Below the pieces are notes generated by a model. The model saw only the letters and a list, made by a program, of their open reading frames with translations. It searched no databases and was not told where the DNA came from. A stretch of 64,000 nucleotides of DNA, taken from Symbiodinium microadriaticum (lineage: Eukaryota > Sar > Dinophyceae > Suessiales > Symbiodiniaceae). Position numbers and translations under genes: made by a program. Numbering within the stretch: the stretch's first letter is position 1; each line of letters opens with the position of its first letter. The stretch lies in assembly GCA_001939145.1 (NCBI GenBank), contig LSRX01001120.1:33705-97704 (forward strand), in the 5' to 3' direction. Below are positions 12,335-24,190 of this stretch, piece by piece.

Positions 12335-12470
12335 GTGGACTGTGCTTTCTCGCCCTGGGATCCGTGGCCCGCTGCCTGGATCAGGCCAGTAGCAGTTGCT
12401 TCTTCGCAATTGATGTAGTTGCGAGGTCCTCCTGCAGTCGCACCTGTGGCAGCGGCGGATGGAAGGATTG
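12335..12470 (+). CDS. TSP1 module, two exons
   Basis: Exon 1 (12335-12379) reads VDCAFSPWDPWPAAW. A pyrimidine-rich CTCCTGCAG acceptor ends at 12437. Exon 2 (from 12438) reads RTCGSGGWK, the core of the module. The split between the tryptophan part and the CG core recurs in other modules here. Confidence 0.6.
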
Positions 12471-12917
12471 CCGACACACCACGAGTGCCTGTGTTGCTAG
12501 TCACGGAATGCTTCAGACCCAGAGCAAGCGACCAATTTGAACCTCCCCGCAGGAGCGTACACGAAACATCGCAGATGCTGCAGCAGGCGGTGGACTGCAG
12601 TGCAAAGGAGGCTGGAAGCCCATCGAAGGGGAAGCCCTGTGAATTCCACATGTCAGTTCTAGTACTACTGCCAAGGTTTGACCGAGCTGGTGGCATGTGA
12701 TGGCGCAAAGGCAGATCGGGAGTTGCTGAGACGCTGTGCAGTCTTCCTGAAAGTTGCCCGGACGGTCCCGGCCGAGCCGCACAGCCTTGGAGAATTGAAC
12801 AGGTTTGCGATGGTTACGAGAAAGTTGACTGCCAGCTGTGCCCTCATCCATCAGTTTGTCATGTGACGGGTCGAGCCTCGCGGCTTCTCGGAGATGCGAA
12901 CAGACATCCTTCTGCGG

Positions 12918-12960
12918 GAGTTCAAATTCAGGTTTGCAGCGTGGGGCTCGTGGTCTGCAC
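12918..12960 (+). CDS. TSP1 module start (partial exon)
   Basis: The sequence reads EFKFRFAAWGSWSA. It carries the W-x2-W pair of a TSP1 repeat, but the first cysteine is absent. A VDCQL string lies just upstream at about 12828. Confidence 0.45.
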
Positions 12961-13321
12961 CGGCAGGGGTCCTGAGTCGATTTCAGCAGCGACCTCTGCT
13001 TCAGAAGTCCCAGATGCTGTGGCAAGGACACCAGCAATCAGAGGAAGCGCGAGAGAAAGATTGTGCAGATGGCTCTTCATCGTGGTGATGCCTGCTCTTG
13101 CCCTAGCTGTCCGCTGTGCTTGACAGCTTGGTATTCGCGAAGAATTGCCCCTGCAGAGGTGAAGGTTCCCTGGAGGACTCGTGTAGTAGCAATTTAGATT
13201 GAGCCATGCCCTTGCCATGTGCAGGAGGTGGAAAGCCTTCCCCCAGTGACCAGCGACTGCCTCGTGTCGGCTTCGGTCTCAGCGAGCTGCAGTGAAGCAG
13301 CTGCTCTCGTGCTAAGTCCAA

Positions 13322-13354
13322 GCTCAGGAGTGGAGCGAGTGGGACAACTGCGAT
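13322..13354 (+). CDS. TSP1 module start (partial exon)
   Basis: The sequence reads AQEWSEWDNCD. The EWSEW-x2-C string is a TSP1 start. I could not locate its continuation with confidence. Confidence 0.5.
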
Positions 13355-13921
13355 CGAGGCCTCAGCCTCAGCGAAGGAGCTCCGTTCCCTCCTTGGGACC
13401 CTGACACCATGAACTGCCGTGCCGTGCCGTGTGGCGAGTGTGAGTGCCTACCGAATCTTACCGAGCGACATAGCGAGAATTCTGTGCGGAGCTCTTGGGG
13501 CACTGATGGGACAATGCGAAAAGGACTGTCATGAGCTGTTGGGACATGTGTCTGCGCTCCGGCTCTCAGGCGCAGCAGGGCGAACTTTCCTTTGTGTGGG
13601 TCGTGGGATGCACATTTGGATCACAATGAGGAGGTGGGTTTTAAACAGATGATCAACTGCCATGTGTGAGTGGTGGTGTTATTCAAGCAAGCACGTCTTT
13701 GTTTTGTTATTCTTCAAAGTCTTTCACCGCCAGGTGTTCCTGGGGGGAAGGGCAAGCCGCTCACCCCTGTTGAAACCATGATTTTGTTTTTGTTGATCCT
13801 GTTTGTGTTTTTTTCGGGTCGTGTAGAGGCTGAGGCAGTCCGTGGTCCGGATTGGAGGCTTTGCGAGGTTTCAATCTTGCAAGAATTGCTGCTTTGGGTG
13901 CCTCCTTGACATGCGTATTAT

Positions 13922-14055
13922 GTGTGTAAATAAGTAAATAAATATACATAAATACATTAAGAATAAGTAAATAAAAAGATAAATAAACAAACAAACAAAT
14001 AAATAAATGTATATATATATATATATATGCATATATATATATATATATATGTTTA
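13922..14055. repeat. (TAAA)n and (AT)n microsatellite
   Basis: Runs of TAAATAAATA are followed by two blocks of alternating AT separated by GCATAT. The tract is A/T-only inside a GC-rich region. Confidence 0.85.
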
Positions 14056-14886
14056 TACGGTTTAGATTTAGGCTTGTTCAGCTGCTTTGCAGTTCTAGAC
14101 TAGACGTCGGCAGTCGCACTCCCAGATGAGCTCGTCGACAAATCACGCAGCTTCGTCTGCCGAGGTAGGCAGTTTCACCATGCATGAGGCAGGCATGGCA
14201 AGGCAGGGCCCCTTCTTGTCGATGCAAGACCTTCTGGAGCACAGGCAGTCTTGGGGAGCAGACGGCGCTGCTCCAGTTCCGGGCATTGCCGACACTGGAC
14301 CCCAGGGAGACTTTAGAGCAAACGCAGAGAGAGGCTCCATCGCTGAGCCACATGGTCAGAGGCGCCGCTGCTGGCAGCGAGCGAAGTCACCACTTCCGGC
14401 GAAGACTCCGCCGAAGCCGAGAGAAGCGGAACAGCGGCAGTGGAGCTCCACCCACTTCAAGCCTATGTAGTGGCCCATGTGCGCCTCTTCCCGGCATCGA
14501 ACACAGCAGGCCGTCCTCCAAGAAAGGCCAGTGCAGGAGATGCCCCTCCAGCCATGGCCATGGCTGTGGAATCTTCTCTCGTGGCAGAGTCAACGCATGT
14601 CAACTCCACGAAGGAGAACAAGAAGCCTTTCTCCAATACAGTCACAGCCATGCCCATCTGCAGGACGGCAGCTTTGCGCACTCGGCTTACATGCGCCTTG
14701 GACGCAACTGACGCAACTTGTTGGACGCAGACGTGGCGAGCTTAGGCTTGGTGGGGGACCTTGTTTATGGCAACTTTTTGCAGGTGGACAAGAGTCCTTA
14801 TTTCGCAACCGTGTGCGTCAGTTTGACACTGTGCATCATCGCATTGGTGAGCTTGAGTTCATCGCACTCGCTCGTGGAACGGTGGC

Positions 14887-15294
14887 ATGGGTCGTGGAGG
14901 GAGTGATGCAGCGATGCACGGCGAGGTGCATCAGACCAAGCCGACCACCGACGTCGAGTTTCTGTTGAACTCTACCAAGATCGGCCAAGACCACGAGCGA
15001 GCCAAGAAGGCTCGATGCTGTGAGACATACGCAAAGAGTGTCACGGGCGATGCTTTCTGGAACTTCCTAGATGGTGTGATGTGCATGCACGAGGAGGACT
15101 TGTTGAGGCTTAGTGCCAAACGCTGGCAGGCATGGCAGCTTCGATGCACGCAGCAGCCAAGCATGCTGCAGGCTTTCGAGCCCACCGACCGGGCACCTGC
15201 GGCTGTGCAGCTGGCGAGCACCAAAGCCGAGACGAAGATGGTGGCCGAGCTTGTCTTGGAGACTTGCGAAGACTACCTGAATCACAAGCCCTAG
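14887..15294 (+). CDS. Possible exon, unknown protein
   Basis: An open frame of 135 codons with mixed, non-repetitive amino-acid composition stands out from its surroundings. It contains KARCCETYAKSVTGDAFWNF and ends EDYLNHKP. I recognise no family. It could be an internal exon or a chance open frame in GC-rich DNA. The regions on either side (14.06-14.88 kb and 15.3-16.6 kb) hold no recognised gene. Confidence 0.3.
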   Translation: MGRGGSDAAMHGEVHQTKPTTDVEFLLNSTKIGQDHERAKKARCCETYAKSVTGDAFWNFLDGVMCMHEEDLLRLSAKRWQAWQLRCTQQPSMLQAFEPTDRAPAAVQLASTKAETKMVAELVLETCEDYLNHKP

Positions 15295-16636
15295 CTACAG
15301 GCCCGGTCCAAGGAAGCGAAGCAAGTCTTCTGCTTGTCTACCACCTTCGGCCGCTTTCGGATCCTGCGCAACCTGTGGCAGCACAGGAGCACGCGGGTCG
15401 CACCGAATACGTTTGCAAATGGAATCGTATCGCACCTGCATGCTGCATGCCAGTAAGCCCAAGGAAGCACCTGTGCCGTGTTGGCCTGCTTCGTGGAGCC
15501 AACGGAGGCGAAGCCGAAGAAGCGTCCAGCGGAAAGCGTGCACTGATTTCGTCATGCCTTCATCGGTTCAGTCATCAAGGCTCTCGTATATGCTTCTTCC
15601 GTAATGCGCGCATCCTGAAGATCTCCAAGAGGTGCCTTTGTGGCTGTGTTTCAAGCGCTTCCTTTTTGAGCACGTCAGATTTTTCTCTTTTTTCCAGCAG
15701 GCCCAAGCTGTTCCGAGCCAACCACACCTGAGACTTGCTTGTAGTACAGCTCGCCATCAGACCAGTGCCTGATGCACGTGTGGTGTGCAGTACATGTCTA
15801 CTTTCAGCTGCAGCTCATGTCAGGGATCCAACACGAGTGCCGTCATCCTTGTGAACTGCGCGCTCTGCTGTGGGTAAAACTTATTTAGGCTTATTTTATC
15901 TGGAGTAACTGTAGTCTATGCTGAAGGGGTCTACTTAGGTCGGAGCATCTCCAGGTTAGGCTATAGATTCGCAACCACCCTGAGTGCAAGCCTTTTTTCG
16001 CGTCTCGACGACCGCCGACTGTAATGCAGAATCAGTGAAATAGCTCTCGCTGGTGTTTTCTACTTACAAGACGCGAGCCCCAGTCCCAGCCCTTAGCCAG
16101 GGCATCGTTAAGATGTGCGACGGGTGCGAGCTTCAAAGTATTAAGTGGAAAAAATCTTCCAGCAGAGTCGAGCTTTAGGACTAGGGGGAAGCACGGCACT
16201 GTTCCGACATGTGTGACACGGGGCGGCTCACTATGTCCGTGGTCCAAGGGGCATCAGGTGTTACGTATGATGCCGTAAAAGCTTGAATTGTTTTCTCGGT
16301 CACACCGAGGCTGCGGTGGAGGGCAGTCGACGAGACATCGGGAGGCAGCTCCGGATGGCACGGGTTCATTGAAAGGAAGGTGTTCTGTGCAGCCGGGCCA
16401 GGTCCGACGCTTCCCTCAAGCTGGGGGTGCCTCTTGTCCTACGGACCTCAAGGCGATGCCGTGCCAACAAATTTGGTGGCATGGCTTCACGGTACTTTCC
16501 GTTGAGAGCTTTATGACAAGCAAAAGATGGCAGGTGACACGCAGTTGCAACACCCAGTGGGTGACTAAAGCTGTGCGTTCCATGTGTCGTAGTGTTCATC
16601 CACACACGTCATCGGCTCGACGATGGAAGGTCTTGT

Positions 16637-16672
16637 GATGCTCAAGATTGCACCGTTTCGCAATGGGGTGAG
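16637..16672 (+). CDS. TSP1 module start (partial exon)
   Basis: The sequence reads DAQDCTVSQWG, followed by a GTGAGT donor at 16668. The DC-x4-QW string followed at once by a splice donor is how other TSP1 starts in the window end. Confidence 0.5.
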
Positions 16673-17194
16673 TCTTGTGCTGAGTATGCCACCAAAGCAA
16701 TAGGCTGAAGACAAGCTAAATCAGCTCTGGCAAGAGGTGGGGGCCTTGCTCCTCGAGCTGTGGGGCTGGGCAACAGAGTAGGAGCCTGGCACTCACCTAC
16801 CTCCGACCTCCAGCTTCAAAATTTCTGCGAGAGCGGATACCTAGGCCGGCACATCGTGAGCTTGCGAACCTTGGACGGAATTGGCGCAGCTCCTACTTCG
16901 CGAGAGTACTGCCCTCCTGCTGGCACAGACAACAGAGATGAGGACTGCAGGTCTTGCAAGGCTGTACACCGGAAGCGATGTCTCGACAAATTCGAATCTG
17001 CTTCAGGCTGCAACAAAGGCCTCGGCATGACTCAACAGTGCGTGAGAGCCTCACGGACGGTCACACAAGTCACCTTTCGCTGGTGTGTTCACCAGGAAGG
17101 AGAGCACTATTGTGGCAAACTTGACTGCGAATGGGGCCTGTGCCCCAACCCAGAGCTCAGATGTACTCATGAGCCTATCATGCTCGTGACTGGG

Positions 17195-17275
17195 CTGCAG
17201 GCGAGTGGAGCGACTGGAGTGGGTGCACTTGCAGTTGTGATGGGGGACAGCCAGAGCCCCAGAACAGAGAATAGG
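17195..17275 (+). CDS. TSP1 module exon
   Basis: The sequence reads GEWSDWSGCTCSCDGGQPEP. The EWSDWSGC start and the C-x-C-DGG core are typical of TSP1. A pyrimidine-containing CTGCAG lies just upstream and may be the acceptor. Confidence 0.66.
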
Positions 17276-17677
17276 AGAGTTTGACCCGATTTGGCCCGGT
17301 TGGCCCCCTTGTTGCTTCTTCTCTCCCCGAAGAGGCAGACGAGAACGCGTCACATCGCCCGTGCCCCTCGCAATGGCGGCTTGCCCTGTGAGGACACGTT
17401 GCGGAATGAAGCTGGGACAGCTTCATGGTGGTTTGTCATAGCAGCTCACAGCAAATAATTGTGATCCAGGAGGGTGACAAAGAGCAGATCGCGTGTGGCT
17501 CTTAGAGTCCCAGAGAGCAATGCTTGAAGTGTTGTCATTTCGCTTCCCAGGCCATGCAACACGCAGCCCTGTGGCCAGTCAGACTGTCGAGATGGCCAGT
17601 TGGATGCTCAAGAAGACGAGATAGTGTGCGAATGCGTGCGATATGCTGCAATAGCTGCTCTCAAGTCTTTTGACTTA

Positions 17678-17905
17678 AGGTGGGCTGAATGGACGTCATG
17701 GGCTCCCTGCTCCGTTACGTGTGGTAGCCGATCTCAGCACACGGAAGACCTTGCCGACATTTTGATTTAGGCAGGCGCAGCACTGCATAGAAGCTCGAAA
17801 GGTGGTGGAGTCAGATTCCGAAGACGAAGGACAGATTCAACATGGGGTAGTGAGAGGCATTGATACAGCATCGCACCGTACCTGCACTGGCCCTCCGTGC
17901 GAAGG
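17678..17905 (+). CDS. TSP1 module (best conserved of the series)
   Basis: The sequence reads RWAEWTSWAPCSVTCGSRSQ at 17678-17737. This has WxxWxxW, then PCSVTCG, then the basic strand, and is a complete TSP1 core. The closing part, HRTCTGPPCE at about 17876-17905, is in another frame beyond a presumed intron and matches the C-terminal PC motif. Confidence 0.75.
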
Positions 17906-18083
17906 ATCGGAATCATGGCGAACGACTGTGGCCGCGAGCAGCTTGCCCAGGATTTCTGAAGCGCCCTTTGGGACAAGCCTAGCTCATCCTAGCTCCAAAA
18001 CTCAGGCCTCTGGGAAAGAACCGGGAGATTGCATTCTGCGATGTGGGCGTTCATTGCTCCAGGTCTTCTTTTGCTTTCTCCAA

Positions 18084-18269
18084 ACGAACGAAAGCCGCTG
18101 CCTGATCAGGCCGGTGGACTGCGAGCTCTCAGAGCCCGGCTCCGAGCAGCTGAGGGATCTCTCACGGAGGGGAGGGCCCTCTTCTAAGAGGTGGAGCTCC
18201 TGGAGCGCCTGCAGTTCCAGCTGCGATGGGATCCGCCATCGCTCCCGCGTGGTCCGCTGCCCCGCTTGA
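18084..18269 (+). CDS. TSP1 module exon
   Basis: The sequence starts with VDCELSEPG and continues into KRWSSWSACSSSCDGIRHRS before a TGA at 18267-18269. The order C, WxxW, C, C and then alternating basic residues fits TSP1. The long link between the first cysteine and the tryptophans is unusual. Confidence 0.7.
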   Translation, partial: TNESRCLIRPVDCELSEPGSEQLRDLSRRGGPSSKRWSSWSACSSSCDGIRHRSRVVRCPA

Positions 18270-18635
18270 AGATCCTGCCAAAAATTCTTCGAGTCCAACC
18301 GGGGTGCCAGGTGCGAGTTTATGGAAGGGCCGATGGCCGGTGGTGCAAGGGCGTGTGGCCCTCGGTGGCATGAGGCTTCAAAGTTTTGTTGTTAAAATGT
18401 GTTGTTTCCAGGGCCTGCGAGAAACGGCACCGTGCCATCCGACCTTCGGCTCCTCGCTGCCGCAGGCCACAGGACTTTTCATTGACCGCTAAAGCTCTGC
18501 TTCAGCAATCTCGCACATTGCATCACGGCAGGGCTGTGGTCCGGGCCGCGCGCAAGACTGCTTGTTTGGTCCGTGGGAGGCTGGCGAAGCCTGCCCACGA
18601 TCAAAAAAGTGCCCAGTGTGCTGCCCGTTGGTTGT

Positions 18636-18695
18636 AGCGACGAAGCTGTGAAGGCCTGGAAAGAGTGCAGCGCAACTTGCGACGGCGGTGAGCAT
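18636..18695 (+). CDS. TSP1 core exon
   Basis: The sequence reads SDEAVKAWKECSATCDGGE. A single tryptophan precedes CSATCDGG, the TSP1 core. It is followed by GTGAGC, a plausible donor. Confidence 0.6.
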
Positions 18696-19625
18696 GCGTG
18701 CCTTGGTGGCTTCAATTATGGTGGCGATTGGATCCTGGCTGGGACGTTTAATACATGCCTCCGTGGAAACTGCGAACAGACAGCGGCCGTGGTAACGACG
18801 GCCAACACTAAACATTTTCCGTGGAACTAGGCAAGCACGCCTAGTCTAACCAGACTAAGGGAGTAGCTTCAGTAGCTCCTGCACGTCCAACAAGCTGTGG
18901 CTGAATTTGTCTGGCAGAGCTGCAACGTATGAATTGTTGTTTCTGTCTAGTGGCAGCAAGAGGCTTCAGCTGTAGGATGTGATGACACTTCAGGCGAAGC
19001 CGAGAAATTGTTCAACATGCCAAGAACGGAGGACTACCATGTGGGAGCCCTACCTGGCTTCAACACCACAGCCTTCGGCCCCAACAGAGAGTAGAATTGC
19101 CAAGGCGAGGGCGACCTCAAGCAGATCTCCGAATGTGCCGGGAGCTTTCCGACGGCTCCTTCGTCCAAGATCCTGCTGCCAGCAAGTCTTGAATACGAGC
19201 AGCCCATGAGTGCAAAACCTCGGTCCTTTGTCCGGGCCCGGGCTTGGTGCCTGGGTCCTTTCGTCCGTGGGATGTCGTGGGAAGACTTCAAGCAAAGGGG
19301 AGGCGCAAATGTGGGTCGGGCCTGCGAAGCCTTGTTCCCAACGGTGGAGAACTGCACTCCTTTATCTGATGTGTATTGATGTGTTAAGTGAGCTATGAAG
19401 TTGCCCAGGTGCCACAAAGCAGCTCGCTAGATGTGCATGACAACCTGCGATCGCATTCCGATCTTAACACATAATTCCGATTGACAGGTCAACAGGAGGC
19501 ACATGTCGTGTGGCCGAGGATAGTTGGGACATACGTGGCTGCCTGCTTTCTTTTCTAAATTATCTTCTGAAACTGGTTCTGTTGCAAGCGGGTTGAGTTT
19601 GGGTTGGATTCAGGCCAGACATGAA

Positions 19626-19682
19626 TGCGGTGGCCCCGCACCCAAAGATTGCATTTTTGGTGACTGGGAGGACTTCTTGGGC
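19626..19682 (+). CDS. TSP1 module start (partial exon)
   Basis: The sequence reads CGGPAPKDCIFGDWEDFLG. The preceding CGG-x-P may be the end of the previous module. KDC-x3-DWEDF is a module start like that at 11915. Confidence 0.58.
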
Positions 19683-20219
19683 CTTCGGGTCTCTGTCTCT
19701 GTCATGCTTAGAGCTTGAGACAAGCGAGCTTTGACCGGCATCAGCTGACAGGACTGGGGGGCCTGTGGCAAGTGCAGTGGACAGAGAAAGAGGCCGAAGT
19801 CGTCACGAAAAACATCGAAGGAAGTTTATGGCTACTGCATTGAAGCGATCCAAAAGGTTTCGCAGCATCCGGCAATATCCGACAGCTGGAGGCTGGAAAT
19901 TCGTTTGGGGCCTTGTTGCTAAGGGCAAAGGTGACTTTGTGTGCACTTGGGGTTGAAAGGCAAAGAGTGCGAGCTCACGGACACCGAGGAGGCGCAGCCT
20001 TTTGAAAGCCGCTTCCGTTTCTTTCCAGAGTTGACTCAACGACTTTAGTGCTCTGCTCTGCTCGGAAGGCCGGCAAGTGCCCGCGAAGTTGTCACACACA
20101 GTCTCGGCCTTGGTGATCTTCGGTGCTCTTCAGTACCTGTTGCTCCTGAGCTTTGGAACAGCGACTGGCTGCCTGGCTTCCTTCGTGTCAACATCTGCGA
20201 CTCAAGCGCTTTGAGGCAT

Positions 20220-20315
20220 TTCTGTGGATGGGCAACGTGGGGCATCTGGGGCTCCTGTTCAGCGTCTTGCGGCCAAGGCCGCACTTATGTAGCCTCAGGT
20301 TGCTTGTCGCAGTGA
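20220..20315 (+). CDS. TSP1 module exon
   Basis: The sequence reads FCGWATWGIWGSCSASCGQG, then RTYVASGCLSQ and TGA. The WxxWxxWxxCSxSCGxGxR pattern is a complete TSP1 core. Confidence 0.75.
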   Translation, partial: FCGWATWGIWGSCSASCGQGRTYVASGCLSQ

Positions 20316-20788
20316 TGTGGTGACTCGTTGACTTATGCGAGGGTACCGACAGCGGCGAAGGCACCTTCAGTGCCCAGCTTGGCAACTGATGACGTCATCC
20401 GACAGACGGAACGCAGAAGGACCGGCCCTGAGATGCAAGTGAATCTCAGGCTGTCGGACAACCCGGATGCTCTTCTGCCCCTCGGATGTTTGAGCTACAG
20501 ACATGGTCACTGGTTGAGCAGTTAGTTTGACAACACTGAGCGTTTGACTTTAGGATTGGCCGCGACATGATCCAAGAGTACGATGATCTCGTGCAGAGAA
20601 CGGAGGATGCTTTGCATGCTTTTGAATCTGGCTGTCCACCATGGCAGCATTGCGAACCAGAGGTGTGGTCGGTTCGGCTCCAACCGTCAGTGCGGCTAGA
20701 CCGGAAGCGACCGATGCATGCTCAATCGAGAGTCGGGAGAGACGACGGAAGGAAGAGAGGCAATCTGCTGTAGTGCAGAGAACTGTTT

Positions 20789-21535
20789 TTGTTTGTACAG
20801 ATCTGCTGTCTTGGCCCGATGGCGATTTCCAAGCCGCGCTTCTGGATGCTAGCTCTGAGCTTAGCCGCATCGGGAAGGACCTTTCTGCAATTCTGGAGCT
20901 CCTCTGCAGCGACTCCCGGACGGCTGGGAAGCCGTCGAGTCAGGTGCTTTTCTGCGGACACCCCTCAGATTTCTAACTGTTTCTTGATCAGCACAGATTG
21001 CGCAAACGAGCGGAGGAGCAACGCCTTAGCTGCTTTGGAGACTGTTTGCAATCCACGGGTTCGTCTATTCAAGCGTGATGTGGCCGATGGTGCCCGCGGT
21101 TGCTACTTCTCGCATCTTGCAGTTTACGAGGAGGTCACTTCTGAAGGTATGCCCTGGGCTGTGATATTCGAAGACAATGTCCTGGTTCTTTCTGCTTCCG
21201 ACCTAAAGACCATGCTGGACACATTGGATGAGTGGGCGAGTGCGGCGACTTCCTGGAAGATTCTGCACCTGAGCCTGGTGCATTCCGCCGCCTCACTGAA
21301 GCTTCGAAAAGCAGACGCACAGAAGGATGCTCAGGTGCTCGGGGTTGCCGGGGTCGTCAGAGTCGAGCGCACAGCACCTGATTGGTACGGTCCCGTGAAG
21401 ATCGAACGTGCTCCCGGCCTTGGCACGACGGCTTACGTCATCTCCTCAGAAGCGGCAAAGGACGTTCTGAAAAGACACGCCGAGACCGGCTACACGCAGC
21501 CCATTGATGACTTGCTCGTCGAGCCTGGGCTGTGA
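20789..21535 (+). CDS. Glycosyltransferase family 25-like domain
   Basis: The open frame is 248 codons and the domain runs from about residue 61 to the end. Family-25 features in order are: an N-terminal strand ISNCFLIST followed by ERR; the GCYFSHL motif at residues 104-110, as in the family's G-C-x-x-SH; WAVIFEDN at 123-130, in the position of the metal-binding ED-D; GTTAYVIS at 212-219; and PID at 238-240. Family members transfer galactose or other sugars to collagen hydroxylysine or lipopolysaccharide. The usual final Asp of EDD is Asn here, which may weaken metal binding or mean a different donor. The upstream 60 residues may include intron sequence. It lies between TSP1 modules on the same strand. 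Confidence 0.72.
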   Translation: MFVQICCLGPMAISKPRFWMLALSLAASGRTFLQFWSSSAATPGRLGSRRVRCFSADTPQISNCFLISTDCANERRSNALAALETVCNPRVRLFKRDVADGARGCYFSHLAVYEEVTSEGMPWAVIFEDNVLVLSASDLKTMLDTLDEWASAATSWKILHLSLVHSAASLKLRKADAQKDAQVLGVAGVVRVERTAPDWYGPVKIERAPGLGTTAYVISSEAAKDVLKRHAETGYTQPIDDLLVEPGL

Positions 21536-21972
21536 ATCCCTGTGTCGATGTGCAACCGCTTAAGGGGTGCTTAAGGGGTACGTGGTTGCACTGGCAACAT
21601 GCGACATGACAGTGCAGCAGAGCACAAGTGGCTGGCTATGCGTGATGAGTCGCAACAACATTAAACGATGCTTGTCGGCTCGGACGGCCTTTGACCTGTC
21701 GTGCCTTCGACCCCCAGTTGAAAGTTCCAGGTTCCGGGATGTCAGACTACTCGCGTTGCTGCATGTGTGCTCTTAGGTTTTGCAACAAGTCAAGATCGAA
21801 GAAGCGTTATGGGTCTATGTATGTGCAGTGGTTTGGATTGCTGTGGTCACCATCGTACGGCATTCGACGGTACTGGCTCAGCTCTGAGAAATCAATGCAC
21901 AATCTTGCCTCCTATGGAATGAAACGTTTGGTGCTGGATGCTTATGCGGGCCTGCTTGAAGTCTAAGGAACT

Positions 21973-22065
21973 GTTTGGAGCGAGTGGCACATTCGCTGCA
22001 TATCCCGCTCCGGTGCATCGCGGAAGGGTTGTGAGCCTCATCAATCCAGATGCTTGGACGAACAC
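21973..22065 (+). CDS. TSP1 module exon (last of the series)
   Basis: The sequence reads VWSEWHIRCISRSGASRKGC. The WSEW start, the spaced cysteines and the basic run fit a diverged TSP1 repeat. It lies downstream of the glycosyltransferase exon. Confidence 0.55.
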
Positions 22066-22069
22066 AAAT

Positions 22070-24190
22070 AAACTCAGAGCGGTTGGCTTATGGGTTGTCT
22101 CCTGGTGCTAGCAGCACTTGTTCAGCACCGTTTCTTCAGCTCCTGACTGTCGGCATGTTGGGTGGAGGCCCACCGTGCAAAGCACTCTCGTCAGCACCCT
22201 TCTGCACCATGCAGAGCCGACAACAAAGCTGTGCGAGTGATTACGTTTCGTCCGCTCGAAGTGTACAACATCTGGTTCGTACTTTTCGTGGTGTGAAAGT
22301 AGTCATGCGGTCTGGAGGGTACGCGTCTTGTCATGAGAACAACTTCAACATGTCGCGGTCGGCAGCTGGGGGGCAACACGACCTTCAACTCACCGGGGTT
22401 CCACGTGTTTTCGTCCTGAGCCGAGCTTCAGCATAACGGCATAACGGTGTGGCAGGCGCCTCCTACGGTTGCACCTCGAACCGCCTCGAAGCGCCTCGAA
22501 CCGAGGACCAGGAGCTTTTTCGCGCAGTGATGTACGACCCTCGTGTTTTCAAAAACGTGGATGCGTGGCAGCATTAGTCTGGAAAACATCATGTGCCATT
22601 ACAAGCCACACTCTACGTGGGTTATTTGCATGGTGTCTGCCCTGACGACCTGTGGAAGACTGTGCAATCTGTGCAGAGCCAATCAGTCTGATACGCCGCA
22701 TGAAACACTTTGTGCTGTTTGTGTGCCATGCTTGCAGCTGCCTTGCAGAACAGTTTGCCCATTCCACTTGATCCATTCTTGACTCCGCATGCAAGATGAA
22801 TCATTCTGAGTGCTCGTGGCTGCCGCACGCTACTTAGGCCTTAGGCATTAAGTTGGGGTCATGCTTGCTTGGTCCATGCGGTACCAGCTTCCGAACGTGT
22901 TGAGGCATACTTCTGTCGAAGAACGGTGCTCTCGCCGTGTGCGATTTATTCAATCATTGTTGTTTATTCCGCATTGAAGTTGTGTGGGATGGCAGCGCTG
23001 ACTCCAACCATTAAGCCGGGCCGATCGAGCTAGGTTGGCAGGTGTACTTGAGACCTACTGCTGGACCTCTTTCTGGGACGGCTGTTGCTCATCCTCCTGC
23101 TCCCCTTCCTAGTACTACTACTGCCAGCCGGCCTGAGTGCGATTGGGAAGTAGGAGTGCTGGCAATCGCTGGCCTGTTCAGCCCTCGCGGTTGGCCCGGG
23201 TCGTGTGGTCTACCGGCCCAACGGGCGATGCTGGTGTCGTGTTTGGTGCATCCATAAACCTGCGCCCGTCGGCACTTGGCATTAGCTCTGCGGCCATGTG
23301 AAGCATCATGCATGTCGCGCAGGAATGGACGCTGGTTCAGACGGGCTTATCGAGCAGCCAACTTGTTTGGGTATTTCTTGCTGCCATGGCAGTGCCTGGT
23401 GAAGAGATAGTTGCAGCTTTTGATTCGTTTTTGTCATTCGATTTTGTGGGCTTTCACTGGGATCTCCGACTTGAAGACAACCTCAGGCATGGACTGTGGG
23501 TGTAAGCATCCCCGCCTTTAGTGCGCTGTTGAGATGAGAGTGTGCAGAGCGCGGAAGAAAGCAGAAGAATGCAAAAAGGCGACTTCGTCCTTTTGCCGCC
23601 TTGGCCTTGCCTCCGAAAAAAAGAAGGGCGTCTTCGTCGGCTGTCAGGAGCTGGATGCGCGCCACTTCCGGGAGCTGGCCATGGCCTTCGCTACTGGCGG
23701 TCACAGCCTCAGAGACACAGAGGGACGTCGTCCCTTACTTACTCCGAGGATCCTTAAGGCCTTGACGCTCTCAGAGCTCTGCTCTTGGCTGAGGTGCCTG
23801 CCTGATGCTTGTCTTCATGGCGATGCGGGGCGGGACTTCTTGGGGGCAGGACCACGATTGCTGGACGTGAAATGAAGCCCGAAGATGTTCATCATGAATG
23901 CTTGATCTCTGCCGCCAAGAACGCAGTCTCTTCTTGCAAGCTCCAACTCTTCTGTTGCATGGCTTTGCTTTGTTTATGTGCGGCGAACGCACCACAAAAC
24001 AGTGCCGCCCACCCTCGACAAGGAACCCAGGTGAGTGAGTGAGTGAGTGGGTGGGATCTGAGAGCACTCAGCGAAAAGGCAGCCTCGCCGCCCTTGGTTT
24101 TGCTCTGCTCTTTTGTCCTCCACCCACAACGGGATACAGCGGGAGTGCATGTGTGAGTATGCGCAGAAAAGGCGCCCCCTCAAATCCGTC
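22070..24190. other. No recognisable gene
   Basis: I find short open frames only. A KKATSSFCRLGLASEKKKG-like frame near 23534-23875 has no family I recognise. A short (GAGT)n run occurs at 24031-24052. Confidence 0.35.
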
